In this document: in pieces, positions 26,124 through 37,834 of the stretch
How the letters are laid out: every line of letters starts with the position of its first letter
How positions within the stretch are numbered: position 1 is the stretch's first letter
NCBI RefSeq assembly: GCF_003031675.1
Contig: NZ_PYWX01000007.1
Coordinates: 27,943 to 91,942 of the forward strand
Direction: 5' to 3'
Origin: Pseudomonas palleroniana
GTDB taxonomy: Bacteria; Pseudomonadota; Gammaproteobacteria; Pseudomonadales; Pseudomonadaceae
DNA: 64,000 nucleotides
Position numbers and translations under genes: made by a program
The notes under the pieces: model-generated
Database searches by the model: none
Told to the model about the DNA's origin: nothing
Seen by the model: the letters and a program-made list of their open reading frames with translations, nothing else

Positions 26124-27818
26124 ATGCACAGTTATGACTATTGGCTGATCATCGCCTTTTTTGCCGTGGTGCTGGTGCCGGCGCCGTTCCTGGGGCGGTT
26201 CTACTACAAGGTGATGGAAGGCCAGCGCACGTGGTTGAGCCCGGTTCTGGCGCCGGTGGAAAAAGCCTGCTATCGCCTGTCGGGCGTCGACGAGCACCAG
26301 GAGCAAAGCTGGCAGAAGTACACGCTGGCGCTGATCGCGTTCAACCTGGCCGGTTTTGTGTTGCTGTTCGCGATCCTGCTGTTCCAGGACTACCTCCCAC
26401 TGAACCCGCAGAAATTGCCGGGGCAGGAGTGGACGCTGGCCTTCAATACCGCGGTCAGTTTCATGACCAATACCAACTGGCAGAACTACAGCGGCGAAGC
26501 GTCCCTGAGCTACCTCAGCCAGATGGTCGGCCTGACCGTGCAGAACTTCGTCAGCGCCGCCACCGGCCTGGCCGTCCTGGTCGCGCTCTGCCGCGGTATC
26601 GGTCGCAAGTCCACCAAGACCTTGGGTAACTTCTGGGTCGATATGACCCGCGCCACCCTCTATGGCCTGTTGCCCTTGTGCCTGGTGCTTGCGCTGTTCC
26701 TGGTATGGCAGGGCGTACCGCAGACCTTCGCGCATTACGTGGACGCCGTGACCCTGCAAGGCGTGGATCAAGTGATTCCGCTGGGCCCTGCGGCCAGCCA
26801 GATTGCGATCAAACAACTGGGCACCAACGGCGGCGGTTTCTTCGGCGTCAACTCTGCCCATCCCTTCGAAGACCCGACTGCCTGGGCCAACCTGTTTGAA
26901 TTGGCCGCGATCATCCTGATCCCCGTGGCACTGGTGTTCACCTTCGGTCACTACGTCAAGGATCTGCGCCAGAGCCGCGCGATCCTGGGCTGCATGCTGG
27001 CCCTGTTCCTGATTGGTGGCGCGACTTCGCTGTGGGCCGAATACCAGCCCAACCCGACCCTGACCAACCCGGCGGTTGAGCAAACCGCACCGCTGGAAGG
27101 TAAAGAAGCCCGCTTCGGCACCACCGGCACCGTGCTGTGGTCGGTGACTACCACGGCGGCGTCCAACGGTTCGGTCAACGGCATGCAAGACAGCCTCAAT
27201 CCCCTGAGCGGGATGGTGGCGCTGGTCAACATGATGGTCGGCGAAGTGATCTTCGGCGGCGTCGGCGCGGGCATGTACGGCATGTTGCTCAACGTGTTGA
27301 TCGCGGTCTTCCTCGCCGGCCTGATGATCGGCCGAACTCCCGAATACCTGGGCAAGAAGCTGCAGGCCAAGGAAGTGCAATTACTCGTCGTGACCCTGCT
27401 GGTCATGCCGGTGGGTGTGCTGGTACTCGGCGCTATCGCCGCCAGCCTGCCCGGCCCGGCCGGTGCCATCAGTAACCCAGGGCCGCATGGGTTCAGCCAG
27501 TTGCTGTATGCCTATACCTCGGCCAGCGCCAACAACGGCTCGGCGTTCGGCGGTTTCAGTGGCAACACCGCGTTCCATAACCTGATGTTGGGCCTGGGCA
27601 TGTTGATCGGCCGCTTCGGCTACATCCTTCCGGTACTGGCCCTGGCCGGTAGCCTGGCGATGAAGAAGACCGCGCCGATCGGCCAGAACAGCTTCCCCAC
27701 CCACGGCCCGCTGTTCGTGACGTTGTTGACCGTGACCATCTTGCTGGTGGGCGGCCTGACTTTCCTGCCGACACTGGCGTTGGGCCCCATCGCCGAACAC
27801 TTGAGCATGGGCTTCTGA
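26124..27818 (+). CDS. kdpA: KdpA, potassium-translocating subunit
   Basis: A 564-residue channel-like subunit of the high-affinity K+ ATPase. The four pore-loop repeats can be seen: [36 protein letters not shown] and [10 protein letters not shown], which form the selectivity filter. Length is normal for the family. An AGGAG site precedes the ATG, and kdpB follows within 15 nt. Confidence 0.97.
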   Translation: MHSYDYWLIIAFFAVVLVPAPFLGRFYYKVMEGQRTWLSPVLAPVEKACYRLSGVDEHQEQSWQKYTLALIAFNLAGFVLLFAILLFQDYLPLNPQKLPGQEWTLAFNTAVSFMTNTNWQNYSGEASLSYLSQMVGLTVQNFVSAATGLAVLVALCRGIGRKSTKTLGNFWVDMTRATLYGLLPLCLVLALFLVWQGVPQTFAHYVDAVTLQGVDQVIPLGPAASQIAIKQLGTNGGGFFGVNSAHPFEDPTAWANLFELAAIILIPVALVFTFGHYVKDLRQSRAILGCMLALFLIGGATSLWAEYQPNPTLTNPAVEQTAPLEGKEARFGTTGTVLWSVTTTAASNGSVNGMQDSLNPLSGMVALVNMMVGEVIFGGVGAGMYGMLLNVLIAVFLAGLMIGRTPEYLGKKLQAKEVQLLVVTLLVMPVGVLVLGAIAASLPGPAGAISNPGPHGFSQLLYAYTSASANNGSAFGGFSGNTAFHNLMLGLGMLIGRFGYILPVLALAGSLAMKKTAPIGQNSFPTHGPLFVTLLTVTILLVGGLTFLPTLALGPIAEHLSMGF

Positions 27819-27832
27819 TAAGGGATATGACA

Positions 27833-29890
<2,058 letters not shown>

Positions 29891-29929
29891 CCCACCCCAC
29901 TGGTTTGTCGATTTATTGAGGATGTGAAG

Positions 29930-30475
29930 ATGACTAACATGATCCGCCCGGCCCTGAGCCTGCTGGTACTCATGACCCTGATCACTGGCGTGGCTTACCC
30001 CTTGGTCGTCACCGGTGTCGCCCAGGTGGCGTTTCCCGACCAGGCCAATGGCAGCCTGGTGCGCGATGATAGCGGCAAGGTGCGCGGCTCCAGCCTGATC
30101 GCACAGGACTTTACCGGTGACAGCTGGTTCCATCCGCGCCCGTCGGCCGGTGCCTTTGCGACGGTGTCCAGCAGCGCCAGCAACCTTGGCCCAAGCAATC
30201 CGGCGCTGGCGACGCGCATTTTTGATGACGCGAATAAACAGTGGGTGCCCAGCCAGGGCCCGGTCCCTCTGGCATCGCTGACTACCTCCGGCAGCGGTCT
30301 TGATCCACACTTGCCACCGCAGGCAATTGCCTATCAACTGGCGCGGGTGGCGGCCGCGCGGAATGTGCCGGTCTCGACCTTGCAGCGGTTGTTGGATGAA
30401 CATATCGAAAGCCCGTTGGTGGGGCCGCCGGTGGTTAATGTATTGGCACTGAACATGGCCCTGGAAAAACTCTGA
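29930..30475 (+). CDS. kdpC: KdpC, potassium-ATPase accessory subunit
   Basis: A 181-residue subunit with one N-terminal membrane helix ([19 protein letters not shown]) and a periplasmic domain containing [20 protein letters not shown], a family signature. It increases ATP affinity of the complex. GAGG 8 nt before ATG 29930 selects this start over GTG 29924. The 145 nt to kdpD hold a REPIN. Confidence 0.96.
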   Translation: MTNMIRPALSLLVLMTLITGVAYPLVVTGVAQVAFPDQANGSLVRDDSGKVRGSSLIAQDFTGDSWFHPRPSAGAFATVSSSASNLGPSNPALATRIFDDANKQWVPSQGPVPLASLTTSGSGLDPHLPPQAIAYQLARVAAARNVPVSTLQRLLDEHIESPLVGPPVVNVLALNMALEKL

Positions 30476-30481
30476 TCCCGT

Positions 30482-30568
30482 GTGGGAGGGGGCTTGCTCC
30501 CGATAGCGGTGTCTCAGCTACAGATAGTGCAACTGACCCACCGCTATCGGGAGCAAACCCCCTCCCAC
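30482..30568. repeat. REPIN between kdpC and kdpD
   Basis: Two 30-nt arms (30482-30511, 30539-30568) are inverted copies with one mismatch, separated by 27 nt. The core GTGGGAGGGGGCTTGCTCCC differs by a few bases from that at 25793. As RNA it would form a long stable hairpin inside the kdp operon. Confidence 0.92.
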
Positions 30569-30620
30569 CGTTGATCTTCATCGAGCCAGATTAGATAAAT
30601 ACCTGAAGGACACTGCCCGC

Positions 30621-33272
30621 ATGAGCGACTCCGGCCGCGCCGATGCCCTGTTAGCCGAACTGCCCCGGGACGGCCGTGGCCGGCTCAAAGTTTTCCTCGG
30701 TGCCGCGCCGGGTGTGGGCAAGACCTACGCCATGCTCCAGGCCGCGCACACCCAGCTGCGCCAGGGCGTGCGGCTGATCGCCGGGGTGGTCGAAACCCAC
30801 GGTCGCGCCGAAACCGAAGCCCTGCTCAGTGGCCTGCCGCAGCAACCCTTGGTACGCAGCGAATACCGCGGCGTGATGCTCGAAGAAATGGACCTCGACG
30901 GCCTGCTGACCGCCAAACCCAAGCTGGTGCTGGTGGACGAACTGGCCCACAGCAACGCCCCCGGCAGCCGTCACGAAAAACGCTGGCAGGACATCCAGGA
31001 GCTGCTCGCCGCCGGCATCAACGTGTTCACCACGGTCAACGTCCAGCACCTGGAAAGCCTCAATGACCAGGTCCGTGGCATCACGGGCGTGCAAGTGCGT
31101 GAAACCCTGCCGGACTGGGTGCTGCAAGAGGCTGACGAATTACTCTTGATCGACCTGCCATCGCGCGAGCTGCTGGAGCGTTTGCGCGACGGCAAAGTCT
31201 ACGTGCCGGAACAGGCGCGCGCGGCGATCGACGCGTTTTTTACCCAGACCAACCTGATGGCTTTGCGCGAGCTGGCGATGCAAACCGCCGCCGCGCACGT
31301 CGATGATGACTTGGCTCAAGGCTATCGTCAGCTCGGCCAGGCGGCACCGACGGTACGCGGACGCTTGTTGGTGGGAGTCGATGGCGATGCCCAGGCCGAA
31401 CGTCTGGTACGGCACGCCAGCCGCGTGGCCCAGCGCCGGCATTTACCCTGGAGCCTGGTGCATGTCGACAACGGTCGTGCGCGCGATGAGCAATCGCGCC
31501 TGCACCTGCAGAATGCCCAGCAACTGGCTGAACGGCTCGGGGGGGAGGTCGTCCTGCTGCGGGCGGGGGAAGTGGCGAAAACCCTGATCCAGCATGCCGC
31601 CGAACGTCGTGCCAGCCTGTTGCTGGTGGGGCAGTCGCGGATGCGTTGGCGCCGCCGCTTGTTTGGAGGTGGCCTGGCGGCGCGCTTGCTGCGCAATGCG
31701 CGGGGCCTGGAAATCAACGTGCTCGACAGCGACGACATGCCCGCACCGCCGCGCCTGCCGGATGTGCGCGGGCTGGTCTGGTTCGACTACGGCCTGGCGG
31801 TGCTGGCGACCATCGTCGCGGCGGCGTTGGCCTGGGCGGTGGCCAGTGTGTTGCCGCTGCCGAATATCTCCCTGGTGTTTCTCGCGGCCGTCTTGCTGGT
31901 GGCGGTACGCAGCAGCCTGGGACCGGCCCTGGTGTGCGCCGCGTTGTCGTTCCTGACCTACGACTTCCTGTTTATCCCACCGAATTTCTCGTTTGCCATC
32001 CAGCGTGAAGAAGACGTGCTGACCCTGCTGTTCTTCTTGTTGATGGCGGCCTTGACCGGCAACCTTGCTGCGCGCCAACGCCGGCAATTGCAGGCCCTGC
32101 GCGATACCCAGGAAGAAACCAGCGAACTGCTCGACCTGTCGCGCAAACTCACTGCCGCCACCGATCGCCAGGCGGTGATCAGCGCGGCGGCGCATCATCT
32201 GGAAGGCTGGAGTGACCTCGACCTGTGCCTGGTCAACCGTGACGGCCAGGGCGGTTGGAAGGTCGAGACCGGCAGCCCGCTGACCCTGACCGAAGCCGAA
32301 CGCGCCGCCGCCGATTGGGCCTGGCAACACGATCAACCGGCCGGCATGGGCACGGGCACCTTGCCGTTCGGGCGCTGGTGGTGGTGGCCGTTATCGGGCG
32401 AGGAGGGGCCTTTGGGGTTGCTCGGTGTCAGCCCCAAGCCCGGTCTGGAGTTGAGCGGCCAACGCCGTCGCTTGCTCACTGCGTTGAGCCAGCCGCTGGC
32501 GCAGGCGTTGGCGCGGGCTCAGTTGGGCCAGGAACTCGAATCGGCTCGGCTGCATGGCGAAACCGAACAGTTGCGCAGCGCGTTGCTGGCGTCGGTGTCC
32601 CACGATTTGCGCACGCCGTTGACCTCCATGCGCGGCAGCATCGACAGTCTGTTGGCTCTCGGCGAGGCGATCGCTCTGGAAGATCGCCGCGAGTTGCTTG
32701 AGGGCACCCGCGATGAAGCCGAGCGCCTCGACCGTTACATCCAGAACCTGCTGGATATGACGCGCCTGGGGCATGGTGCATTGAAGCTGGCGCGCGACTG
32801 GGTGTCACCCGGCGATATCGTCGGCAGTGCTCTCGCTCGTTTGCGCGCCGTGCTGGCGCCGTTGCGCGTAAGCACCGATGTGCCGGCTGAATTGCCGCTG
32901 TTGTATGTCCATGCTGCGTTGATCGAACAAGCCTTGGTCAATGTGCTGGAAAACGCCGCACGTTTTTCGCCGCCCCAGGGCCGCTTGCAGCTGTCTGCCG
33001 GCGTGGCGGACGAGCAGCTGTTTTTCGCGGTGGCCGATGAAGGCCCGGGGATTCCCGAGGATGAGCGGGCGAAGATTTTCGATATGTTCTACACCGCTGC
33101 CCGTGGCGACCGGGGCGGGCAGGGCACGGGCCTGGGCCTGGCGATCTGCCAGGGCATGGTTGGCGCGCACGGTGGGCATATCAGCGTGGCCGATGGCATC
33201 GACGGGCGGGGCACTTGCATCACTTTGTTCCTGCCTTTACCGACACAACCTGGCTTGGAACACGGGGCCTGA
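30621..33272 (+). CDS. kdpD: KdpD, potassium/turgor sensor histidine kinase
   Basis: An 883-residue sensor kinase. The N-terminal KdpD domain has Walker A GAAPGVGKT at residues 27-35 and LVDELAHSNAPGSRHEKRWQ. A Usp-like domain follows at ~245-370, then four close TM helices at ~390-490, a GAF-like region, and the kinase core with His661 in SVSHDLRTPL, the N box NVLENAARFSP and G boxes DEGPGIP and GTGLGLAI. It phosphorylates KdpE when K+ is scarce. Confidence 0.96.
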   Translation: MSDSGRADALLAELPRDGRGRLKVFLGAAPGVGKTYAMLQAAHTQLRQGVRLIAGVVETHGRAETEALLSGLPQQPLVRSEYRGVMLEEMDLDGLLTAKPKLVLVDELAHSNAPGSRHEKRWQDIQELLAAGINVFTTVNVQHLESLNDQVRGITGVQVRETLPDWVLQEADELLLIDLPSRELLERLRDGKVYVPEQARAAIDAFFTQTNLMALRELAMQTAAAHVDDDLAQGYRQLGQAAPTVRGRLLVGVDGDAQAERLVRHASRVAQRRHLPWSLVHVDNGRARDEQSRLHLQNAQQLAERLGGEVVLLRAGEVAKTLIQHAAERRASLLLVGQSRMRWRRRLFGGGLAARLLRNARGLEINVLDSDDMPAPPRLPDVRGLVWFDYGLAVLATIVAAALAWAVASVLPLPNISLVFLAAVLLVAVRSSLGPALVCAALSFLTYDFLFIPPNFSFAIQREEDVLTLLFFLLMAALTGNLAARQRRQLQALRDTQEETSELLDLSRKLTAATDRQAVISAAAHHLEGWSDLDLCLVNRDGQGGWKVETGSPLTLTEAERAAADWAWQHDQPAGMGTGTLPFGRWWWWPLSGEEGPLGLLGVSPKPGLELSGQRRRLLTALSQPLAQALARAQLGQELESARLHGETEQLRSALLASVSHDLRTPLTSMRGSIDSLLALGEAIALEDRRELLEGTRDEAERLDRYIQNLLDMTRLGHGALKLARDWVSPGDIVGSALARLRAVLAPLRVSTDVPAELPLLYVHAALIEQALVNVLENAARFSPPQGRLQLSAGVADEQLFFAVADEGPGIPEDERAKIFDMFYTAARGDRGGQGTGLGLAICQGMVGAHGGHISVADGIDGRGTCITLFLPLPTQPGLEHGA

Positions 33273-33309
33273 GCTACCCTCTTTTCTCCACGGATTTTGA
33301 TTGGACACC

Positions 33310-33999
33310 ATGAGCCAGACCGCGACGATTCTAGTCATTGATGACGAACCGCAGATCCGCAAATTCCTGCGCATCAGCCTGGCCTCCCAAGGCTATAAGG
33401 TGATCGAAGCCGGCACCGGCAACGAAGGCCTGGCCCAAGCGGCGTTGAGCAAACCGGACTTGCTGGTCCTTGACCTTGGCCTGCCCGACATGGACGGCCA
33501 GCAAGTGCTGCGCGAGTTTCGCGAGTGGTCGACCGTGCCGGTGCTGGTGCTGTCGGTGCGGGCCAGCGAAGGTCAGAAGGTCGAGGCCCTCGACGGCGGC
33601 GCCAATGACTACGTGACCAAGCCGTTCGGGATCCAGGAGTTTCTCGCCCGCGTGCGTGCATTGCTGCGCCAGGCGCCGGTGGGTGAGGCCCAGGAGGCCG
33701 CCTTGAATTTCGGCCCCCTGACGGTGGACCTGGCCTATCGCCGCGTGCTGTTGGACGGTGCCGAAGTGGCGCTTACCCGCAAGGAATATGCGGTACTGGC
33801 GCAGTTGGCCCGGCATCCGGGACGGGTGATCACTCAGCAACAACTGCTCAAGGACATCTGGGGGCCGACCCATACCGAGGATAGCCACTACCTGCGCATC
33901 GTCGTCGGCCATCTGCGGCAGAAGCTGGCGGACGATCCTACTCAGCCAAGGTTTATCGTGACCGAGGCGGGCGTGGGGTATCGGTTGTTGAATGCCTAG
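33310..33999 (+). CDS. kdpE: KdpE, response regulator
   Basis: A 229-residue OmpR-type regulator. The receiver domain has acidic DDE at 11-13, phospho-acceptor Asp55 in VLDLGLPD and Lys in YVTKPFG. The C-terminal winged helix includes LTRKEYAVLAQLARHPGRV and EDSHYLRIVVGHLRQKL. It activates kdpFABC. ATG 33310 is used; the TTG at 33301 is weaker. A REPIN follows the stop. Confidence 0.96.
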   Translation: MSQTATILVIDDEPQIRKFLRISLASQGYKVIEAGTGNEGLAQAALSKPDLLVLDLGLPDMDGQQVLREFREWSTVPVLVLSVRASEGQKVEALDGGANDYVTKPFGIQEFLARVRALLRQAPVGEAQEAALNFGPLTVDLAYRRVLLDGAEVALTRKEYAVLAQLARHPGRVITQQQLLKDIWGPTHTEDSHYLRIVVGHLRQKLADDPTQPRFIVTEAGVGYRLLNA

Positions 34000-34022
34000 A
34001 TTCCGGTTGCCTGTTCCGACGC

Positions 34023-34106
34023 CATCGGGAGCAAGCCCCCTCCCACAGGGGACCGAGTTCTACTTTTGGAATGAGTTCAAATGTGGGAGGGGGCTTGCCC
34101 CCGATG
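34023..34106. repeat. REPIN after kdpE
   Basis: Two 25-nt inverted arms (34023-34047, 34082-34106) with one mismatch and a 34-nt spacer, same core as the pair at 30482 (GGGAGGGGGCTTGC). It lies between convergent kdpE and the patatin-like gene. Confidence 0.9.
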
Positions 34107-34130
34107 AGGCCATCAGCAGCACCCCCTACC

Positions 34131-35168
34131 TCAGTGCTGCTCACTCTCATACCGATCCAGCGTATCACTGGCAATCTCCCGCCCCAGCGCGATCAACTCC
34201 GGCGCTTTGTAGAACTCGAAAAACCGGCACACCCGTTTCGGCACGTTGATCAGCACGTCGGGCGGGTAACCGGCAATCTTGTACTGCGCCAATGACGTCT
34301 GCATCACCTCGAAACTCTGGTTGATCAAGTCCAGCAGTGACGCCGGGCCGACGTTGTCGATGATGAACGAACCGGTTGCGGACTTCGGTGCGCCTTCTTT
34401 TTCCGGCGCTGCGGCGGGCTGCTGGGCCTCGGGTTCCGCCGACTCCAGCCATGGGTTGATCTCTGCCGCTTCGGCCTGCAATGCCTCCTGTTCCAGCTTC
34501 AGTAACTGTTCAGCCTGTTTACGGCGAAACGGCAGGTGTGAGCCCAGGGATCTGGCCAGGTTATTGAAGCGACTCTTGAACGCAGGCGGCCGCTGGATCA
34601 CCGGCAACTGGTAGTGTTTTTGATTGGTGGCATTGAGGTTGACCGCGATGATCAAGTCGCAATGGCTCGACACCACCGGCACGATCGGCAATGGGTTGAG
34701 CAGGCCGCCGTCGACCAGCATGCGGTTGCCCTGCATCACGGGGGTAAACAGGCTGGGGATCGCCGCGGAGGCGCGCATGGCTTGGTGCAGGCAGCCTTCC
34801 TGGAACCAGATTTCCTGTTGGTTGGTCAGGTCGGTGGCGACGGCGGTGTAGGGAATGCGCAGCTCTTCGATATTGAGCTCGCCAACGATCTTGCGGATCT
34901 GCCCGAACACTTTCTCGCCACGAATCGCGCCCAGGCGAAAGCTCACATCCACCAGGCGCAGTACGTCGAGGTAGTCGAGGCTTTCGATCCAGTTTCGATA
35001 CTCGTCCAGCTTGCCGGCGGCGTATATCCCACCCACCACCGCGCCCATGGAACAGCCGGCGATACAGGCGATGTCATAGCCACGCCGTTCGATTTCTTCG
35101 ATCACGCCGATATGGGCGTACCCTCGGGCTCCGCCGGAACCCAGTACCAAGGCCACACGTTTCTTCAT
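34131..35168 (-). CDS. Patatin-like phospholipase family protein (RssA-like)
   Basis: A 345-residue serine hydrolase. The oxyanion loop GSGGARG is at residues 10-16, the nucleophile Ser40 lies in GCSMG, and Asp153 in LVDGG completes the dyad. The ~110 C-terminal residues form a charged, Ala/Glu-rich linker and a tail I do not recognise. It probably cleaves acyl esters of lipids in the cytoplasm or at the membrane. The start giving MKKRVAL has AAGGA 7 nt upstream; longer frames add atypical sequence. Confidence 0.88.
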   Translation of the reverse strand: MKKRVALVLGSGGARGYAHIGVIEEIERRGYDIACIAGCSMGAVVGGIYAAGKLDEYRNWIESLDYLDVLRLVDVSFRLGAIRGEKVFGQIRKIVGELNIEELRIPYTAVATDLTNQQEIWFQEGCLHQAMRASAAIPSLFTPVMQGNRMLVDGGLLNPLPIVPVVSSHCDLIIAVNLNATNQKHYQLPVIQRPPAFKSRFNNLARSLGSHLPFRRKQAEQLLKLEQEALQAEAAEINPWLESAEPEAQQPAAAPEKEGAPKSATGSFIIDNVGPASLLDLINQSFEVMQTSLAQYKIAGYPPDVLINVPKRVCRFFEFYKAPELIALGREIASDTLDRYESEQH

Positions 35169-35384
35169 GAGCTGATCCTTCGCAAAACAGTTGACCACAA
35201 TGCGCTCATCCGAGGGGCGGCTCAATCTTCGTCGATGTGCGGAATATTTTTGCTGCTTGGCCAGGGCGCTCGGGTATGCTCTGGCGATCGTCAGTTATGC
35301 TTTTGGGCGGCCAGACAAGGCACTTTTCCTTGTAGGCAACGTCTACAGCCTACGACTGTTTCTGTTTATTTTGAGGTGTCATCG

Positions 35385-35663
35385 ATGAAAGCCTGGATGT
35401 GTGTGCCTGTGATCGTGTTGGCCCTGGCCGGTTGCGCCGGGAAAACGGCTTACCGTGATAGCTGTGGCACGCAATTGGATGCCGCCTGGCATGAGCTGGA
35501 CCTGGCCAAGGCTGAAGGCTTTGCCGGGACCGTCAGTTACTCCAAGGCCCTGTCTTTGTTGACTGGCGCCAAGACCCAGCAGCAATTCGAAGCCTTTGAG
35601 GGGTGCGCCAACAAGGCCGAGAAAGCACGCTTCTATATTCGTGAGTCGCGTGCCGGCCGTTAA
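35385..35663 (+). CDS. Small lipoprotein, unknown function
   Basis: A 92-residue protein with a lipoprotein signal (VIVLALAGC, Cys17) and a helical mature part with two further cysteines (RDSCGTQLD, EGCANKA) that may form a disulfide in the periplasm. The Gly at position +2 favours transfer to the outer membrane. It stands alone, upstream of the CHAD gene by 40 nt, and may be co-transcribed with it. Confidence 0.75.
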   Translation: MKAWMCVPVIVLALAGCAGKTAYRDSCGTQLDAAWHELDLAKAEGFAGTVSYSKALSLLTGAKTQQQFEAFEGCANKAEKARFYIRESRAGR

Positions 35664-35703
35664 GCCGTAGCGACAGAGCATTTCATCGTCAGCGGAGGAA
35701 GGG

Positions 35704-36465
35704 ATGTCAGCTTTGGTCGATCAGTTAGTCGCTCAGGTCATTGGCCTGGAAGTAGGGTTACTGAGCTGCCAGGCTCGCCTCGCTGCCGTCACCGACGATG
35801 AAGCCCTGCATGATCTGCGCACCACCGTGCGGCGGCTGCGCAGCCTGTTGCGGCCCCTGCGCGGCTTGCCGGGGGTGGAGCAACTTGAATTGGCCGCCAG
35901 TGCGGTGGGTCAATTGACCACGCCCCTGCGCGACCGAGAAGTACTGGCCGCCTACCTGCACCAGCAGGGTTATCATGAGGCGGCTGCGCGGCGTTTGCGC
36001 TTGCAACCCGAGGCTTATCGGCAGGTTGCGCAATCCCCCGAAGTGGCCCACCTGCTGTTGATCCTCGATGCTTTCCCCAGGTTTATTCGTGCGTCCGAGC
36101 ACCAGAAGTTGCTCAAGGGCTTGCGCCCGCGCATCGAAAAGCGTCTGGCCAAGCAATGGCAAAAGCTCGGTGACGCCTTGAAGGACCCTGATCATGACCG
36201 TCACCGTCTACGGTTGCTGATCAAGCGCGTGCGCTACGCGGCCGAGGCGTATCCCAACCTGAACAAACTCCCCGCCAAAGCGATGTCCCGTCTCAAGCGT
36301 GCCCAAAGCGCGTTGGGCGATTGGCACGACTGCTGGCAGTGGCTGGCCCAGGCCGAACACCAAGCGGATTTGCAACCCTGCGTTGCGGTGTGGCATCGCA
36401 CCATGGCCCAGGCAGAAGGGCACGCGGATCGGGTGCTGGATAAACTCAGCGCCGATTGTTTCTGA
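35704..36465 (+). CDS. CHAD-domain protein
   Basis: A 253-residue all-helical protein with two CHAD repeats: HDLRTTVRRLRSLLRPL in the first and RHRLRLLIKRVRYAAEAY in the second, each with conserved His/Arg/Lys that bind polyphosphate. CHAD proteins associate with polyphosphate granules. A GGAGGAAGG site precedes the ATG. Confidence 0.88.
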   Translation: MSALVDQLVAQVIGLEVGLLSCQARLAAVTDDEALHDLRTTVRRLRSLLRPLRGLPGVEQLELAASAVGQLTTPLRDREVLAAYLHQQGYHEAAARRLRLQPEAYRQVAQSPEVAHLLLILDAFPRFIRASEHQKLLKGLRPRIEKRLAKQWQKLGDALKDPDHDRHRLRLLIKRVRYAAEAYPNLNKLPAKAMSRLKRAQSALGDWHDCWQWLAQAEHQADLQPCVAVWHRTMAQAEGHADRVLDKLSADCF

Positions 36466-36555
36466 ACCGGTCCGGTTTTTGGCCGGTATGGGCGCTGTGC
36501 AGTCACCCCACGCTGGTTAAGATCACCCCATCCGTGTTCTTGATGTGAGGTCCCG

Positions 36556-37353
36556 ATGCGCTTTAGTGATTTGCTCGATGCCGCCCGTAGCAACCCGCTG
36601 GATGTGACCATTCCGGCCGAATGGGGCCAGGGCCGGGCTACGTTTGGTGGGTTGGTCGCCGCCTTGCAATATGAAGCCCTGCGCGCGCAGGTACCGGCGG
36701 ACCGTCCGTTACGCTCACTGGCGATCACCTTCGTCGGCCCGGTTGAGCCGGAGGTAGCCGCCAGTTACCACGTGGAAGTATTGCGCGAAGGCAAAGCCGT
36801 CAGCCAGTTGCTCGGCCGTGTGGTGCAGAACGGCGAAGTCGCGACCCTGGTCCAGGCCAGCTTTGGCGCCGCGCGTGAGTCGCAGATTGACGTCGCAAGC
36901 GAACCTGCACCGGCGTTCAAACACTGGGATGAATGCCAGGAGTTGCCGTACATCAAAGGTGTGACACCTGAGTTCATGCGGCACCTGGCCATGCGATGGA
37001 GCGTCGGCGGGCTGCCGTTTACCGGCAATAAATCACGCGATATGGGCGGTTGGGTGCGCCTGCGGGGCGATGTGAAGGAAGAGGCGTTGACCGAGGCGCA
37101 TATCCTCGCTCTGGTGGACGCTTGGCCACCGGCCTTGCTGCCGCACCTGAGCAAACCCGCGCCGGGCAGCACCCTGACCTGGACCATCGAATTTATCCAG
37201 CCGTTGCAGCAGCTGACCACCCTCGACTGGTGCCAGTACTACGTCAATATCGAACACGCCCGCGACGGCTACGGGCATGCCGCCGCCGCACTCTGGAGCC
37301 CGACCGGCGAGTTGATCGCCATCAGCCGCCAGAGCGTCGTGGTCTTCGCCTGA
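36556..37353 (+). CDS. TesB-like acyl-CoA thioesterase
   Basis: A 265-residue double-hotdog thioesterase. The N-terminal hotdog has TFGGLVAALQYEALRAQV and the second TWTIEFIQPL and WCQYYVNIEHARDGYGHAAAALW with GELIAISRQ, matching the TesB/thioesterase-like superfamily. It hydrolyses acyl-CoA; chain length is not readable. Start ATG 36556 with GAGG upstream. It converges with the Mpo1-like gene two nt downstream. Confidence 0.85.
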   Translation: MRFSDLLDAARSNPLDVTIPAEWGQGRATFGGLVAALQYEALRAQVPADRPLRSLAITFVGPVEPEVAASYHVEVLREGKAVSQLLGRVVQNGEVATLVQASFGAARESQIDVASEPAPAFKHWDECQELPYIKGVTPEFMRHLAMRWSVGGLPFTGNKSRDMGGWVRLRGDVKEEALTEAHILALVDAWPPALLPHLSKPAPGSTLTWTIEFIQPLQQLTTLDWCQYYVNIEHARDGYGHAAAALWSPTGELIAISRQSVVVFA

Positions 37354-37355
37354 CC

Positions 37356-37718
37356 TCAATGCCGGTGGCGCTGTCGCCAGGCACGCCACCAGCCACCGCT
37401 CAATACAAAACGCGGAAACGTCACGAACTGTTCGACCACCAGCCGTTGCACCGCATCTTTACGATCACTGAAGGGCTCACTGGCCTGGGTTTCCAGGCTA
37501 TGGCCATGGCGCTGCAACGCCAGGCCGGCCAGGATGCCGATGATGCCCACGGCAACACTGGCCAGGCTCAGGCTGAACACCCCGGATACGATCAACAGAA
37601 ACCCGATGATAAACAGCGGCACGGCAATCAGGTGCAGCGCCAGGTTAGTCGGGTGTTGATGGTTCTGTGGGTAGTTACGCCATTGCCAGGCGGGGAGATT
37701 GGGATGACGTTTGCCCAT
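37356..37718 (-). CDS. Mpo1-like (DUF962) membrane protein
   Basis: A 120-residue protein with two hydrophobic segments (LALHLIAVPLFIIGFLLIVSG and ASVAVGIIGILAGLALQ) and the NHQHPTNLALHLIAVPL stretch resembling the NxxxHxxGxP motif of DUF962. Yeast Mpo1 is a lipid alpha-dioxygenase; bacterial members are uncharacterised. The tail is rich in Arg, Trp and His. Confidence 0.72.
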   Translation of the reverse strand: MGKRHPNLPAWQWRNYPQNHQHPTNLALHLIAVPLFIIGFLLIVSGVFSLSLASVAVGIIGILAGLALQRHGHSLETQASEPFSDRKDAVQRLVVEQFVTFPRFVLSGGWWRAWRQRHRH

Positions 37719-37834
37719 GATGGTGAATCCTCTGTCCGTTGAAACAACATGCAGAGGAGTTTAGGCGGGGTGGGGCGGGTGGGCGAATTGGGGCTGACTA
37801 TGGGGGCCATAGCCAGCCTTGCTTGGCTATTGCG

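Noticed and set aside
26094..27380. 428-residue - strand frame over kdpA
   Set aside because: Antisense shadow in GC-rich DNA; its composition is the mirror of kdpA codon bias.
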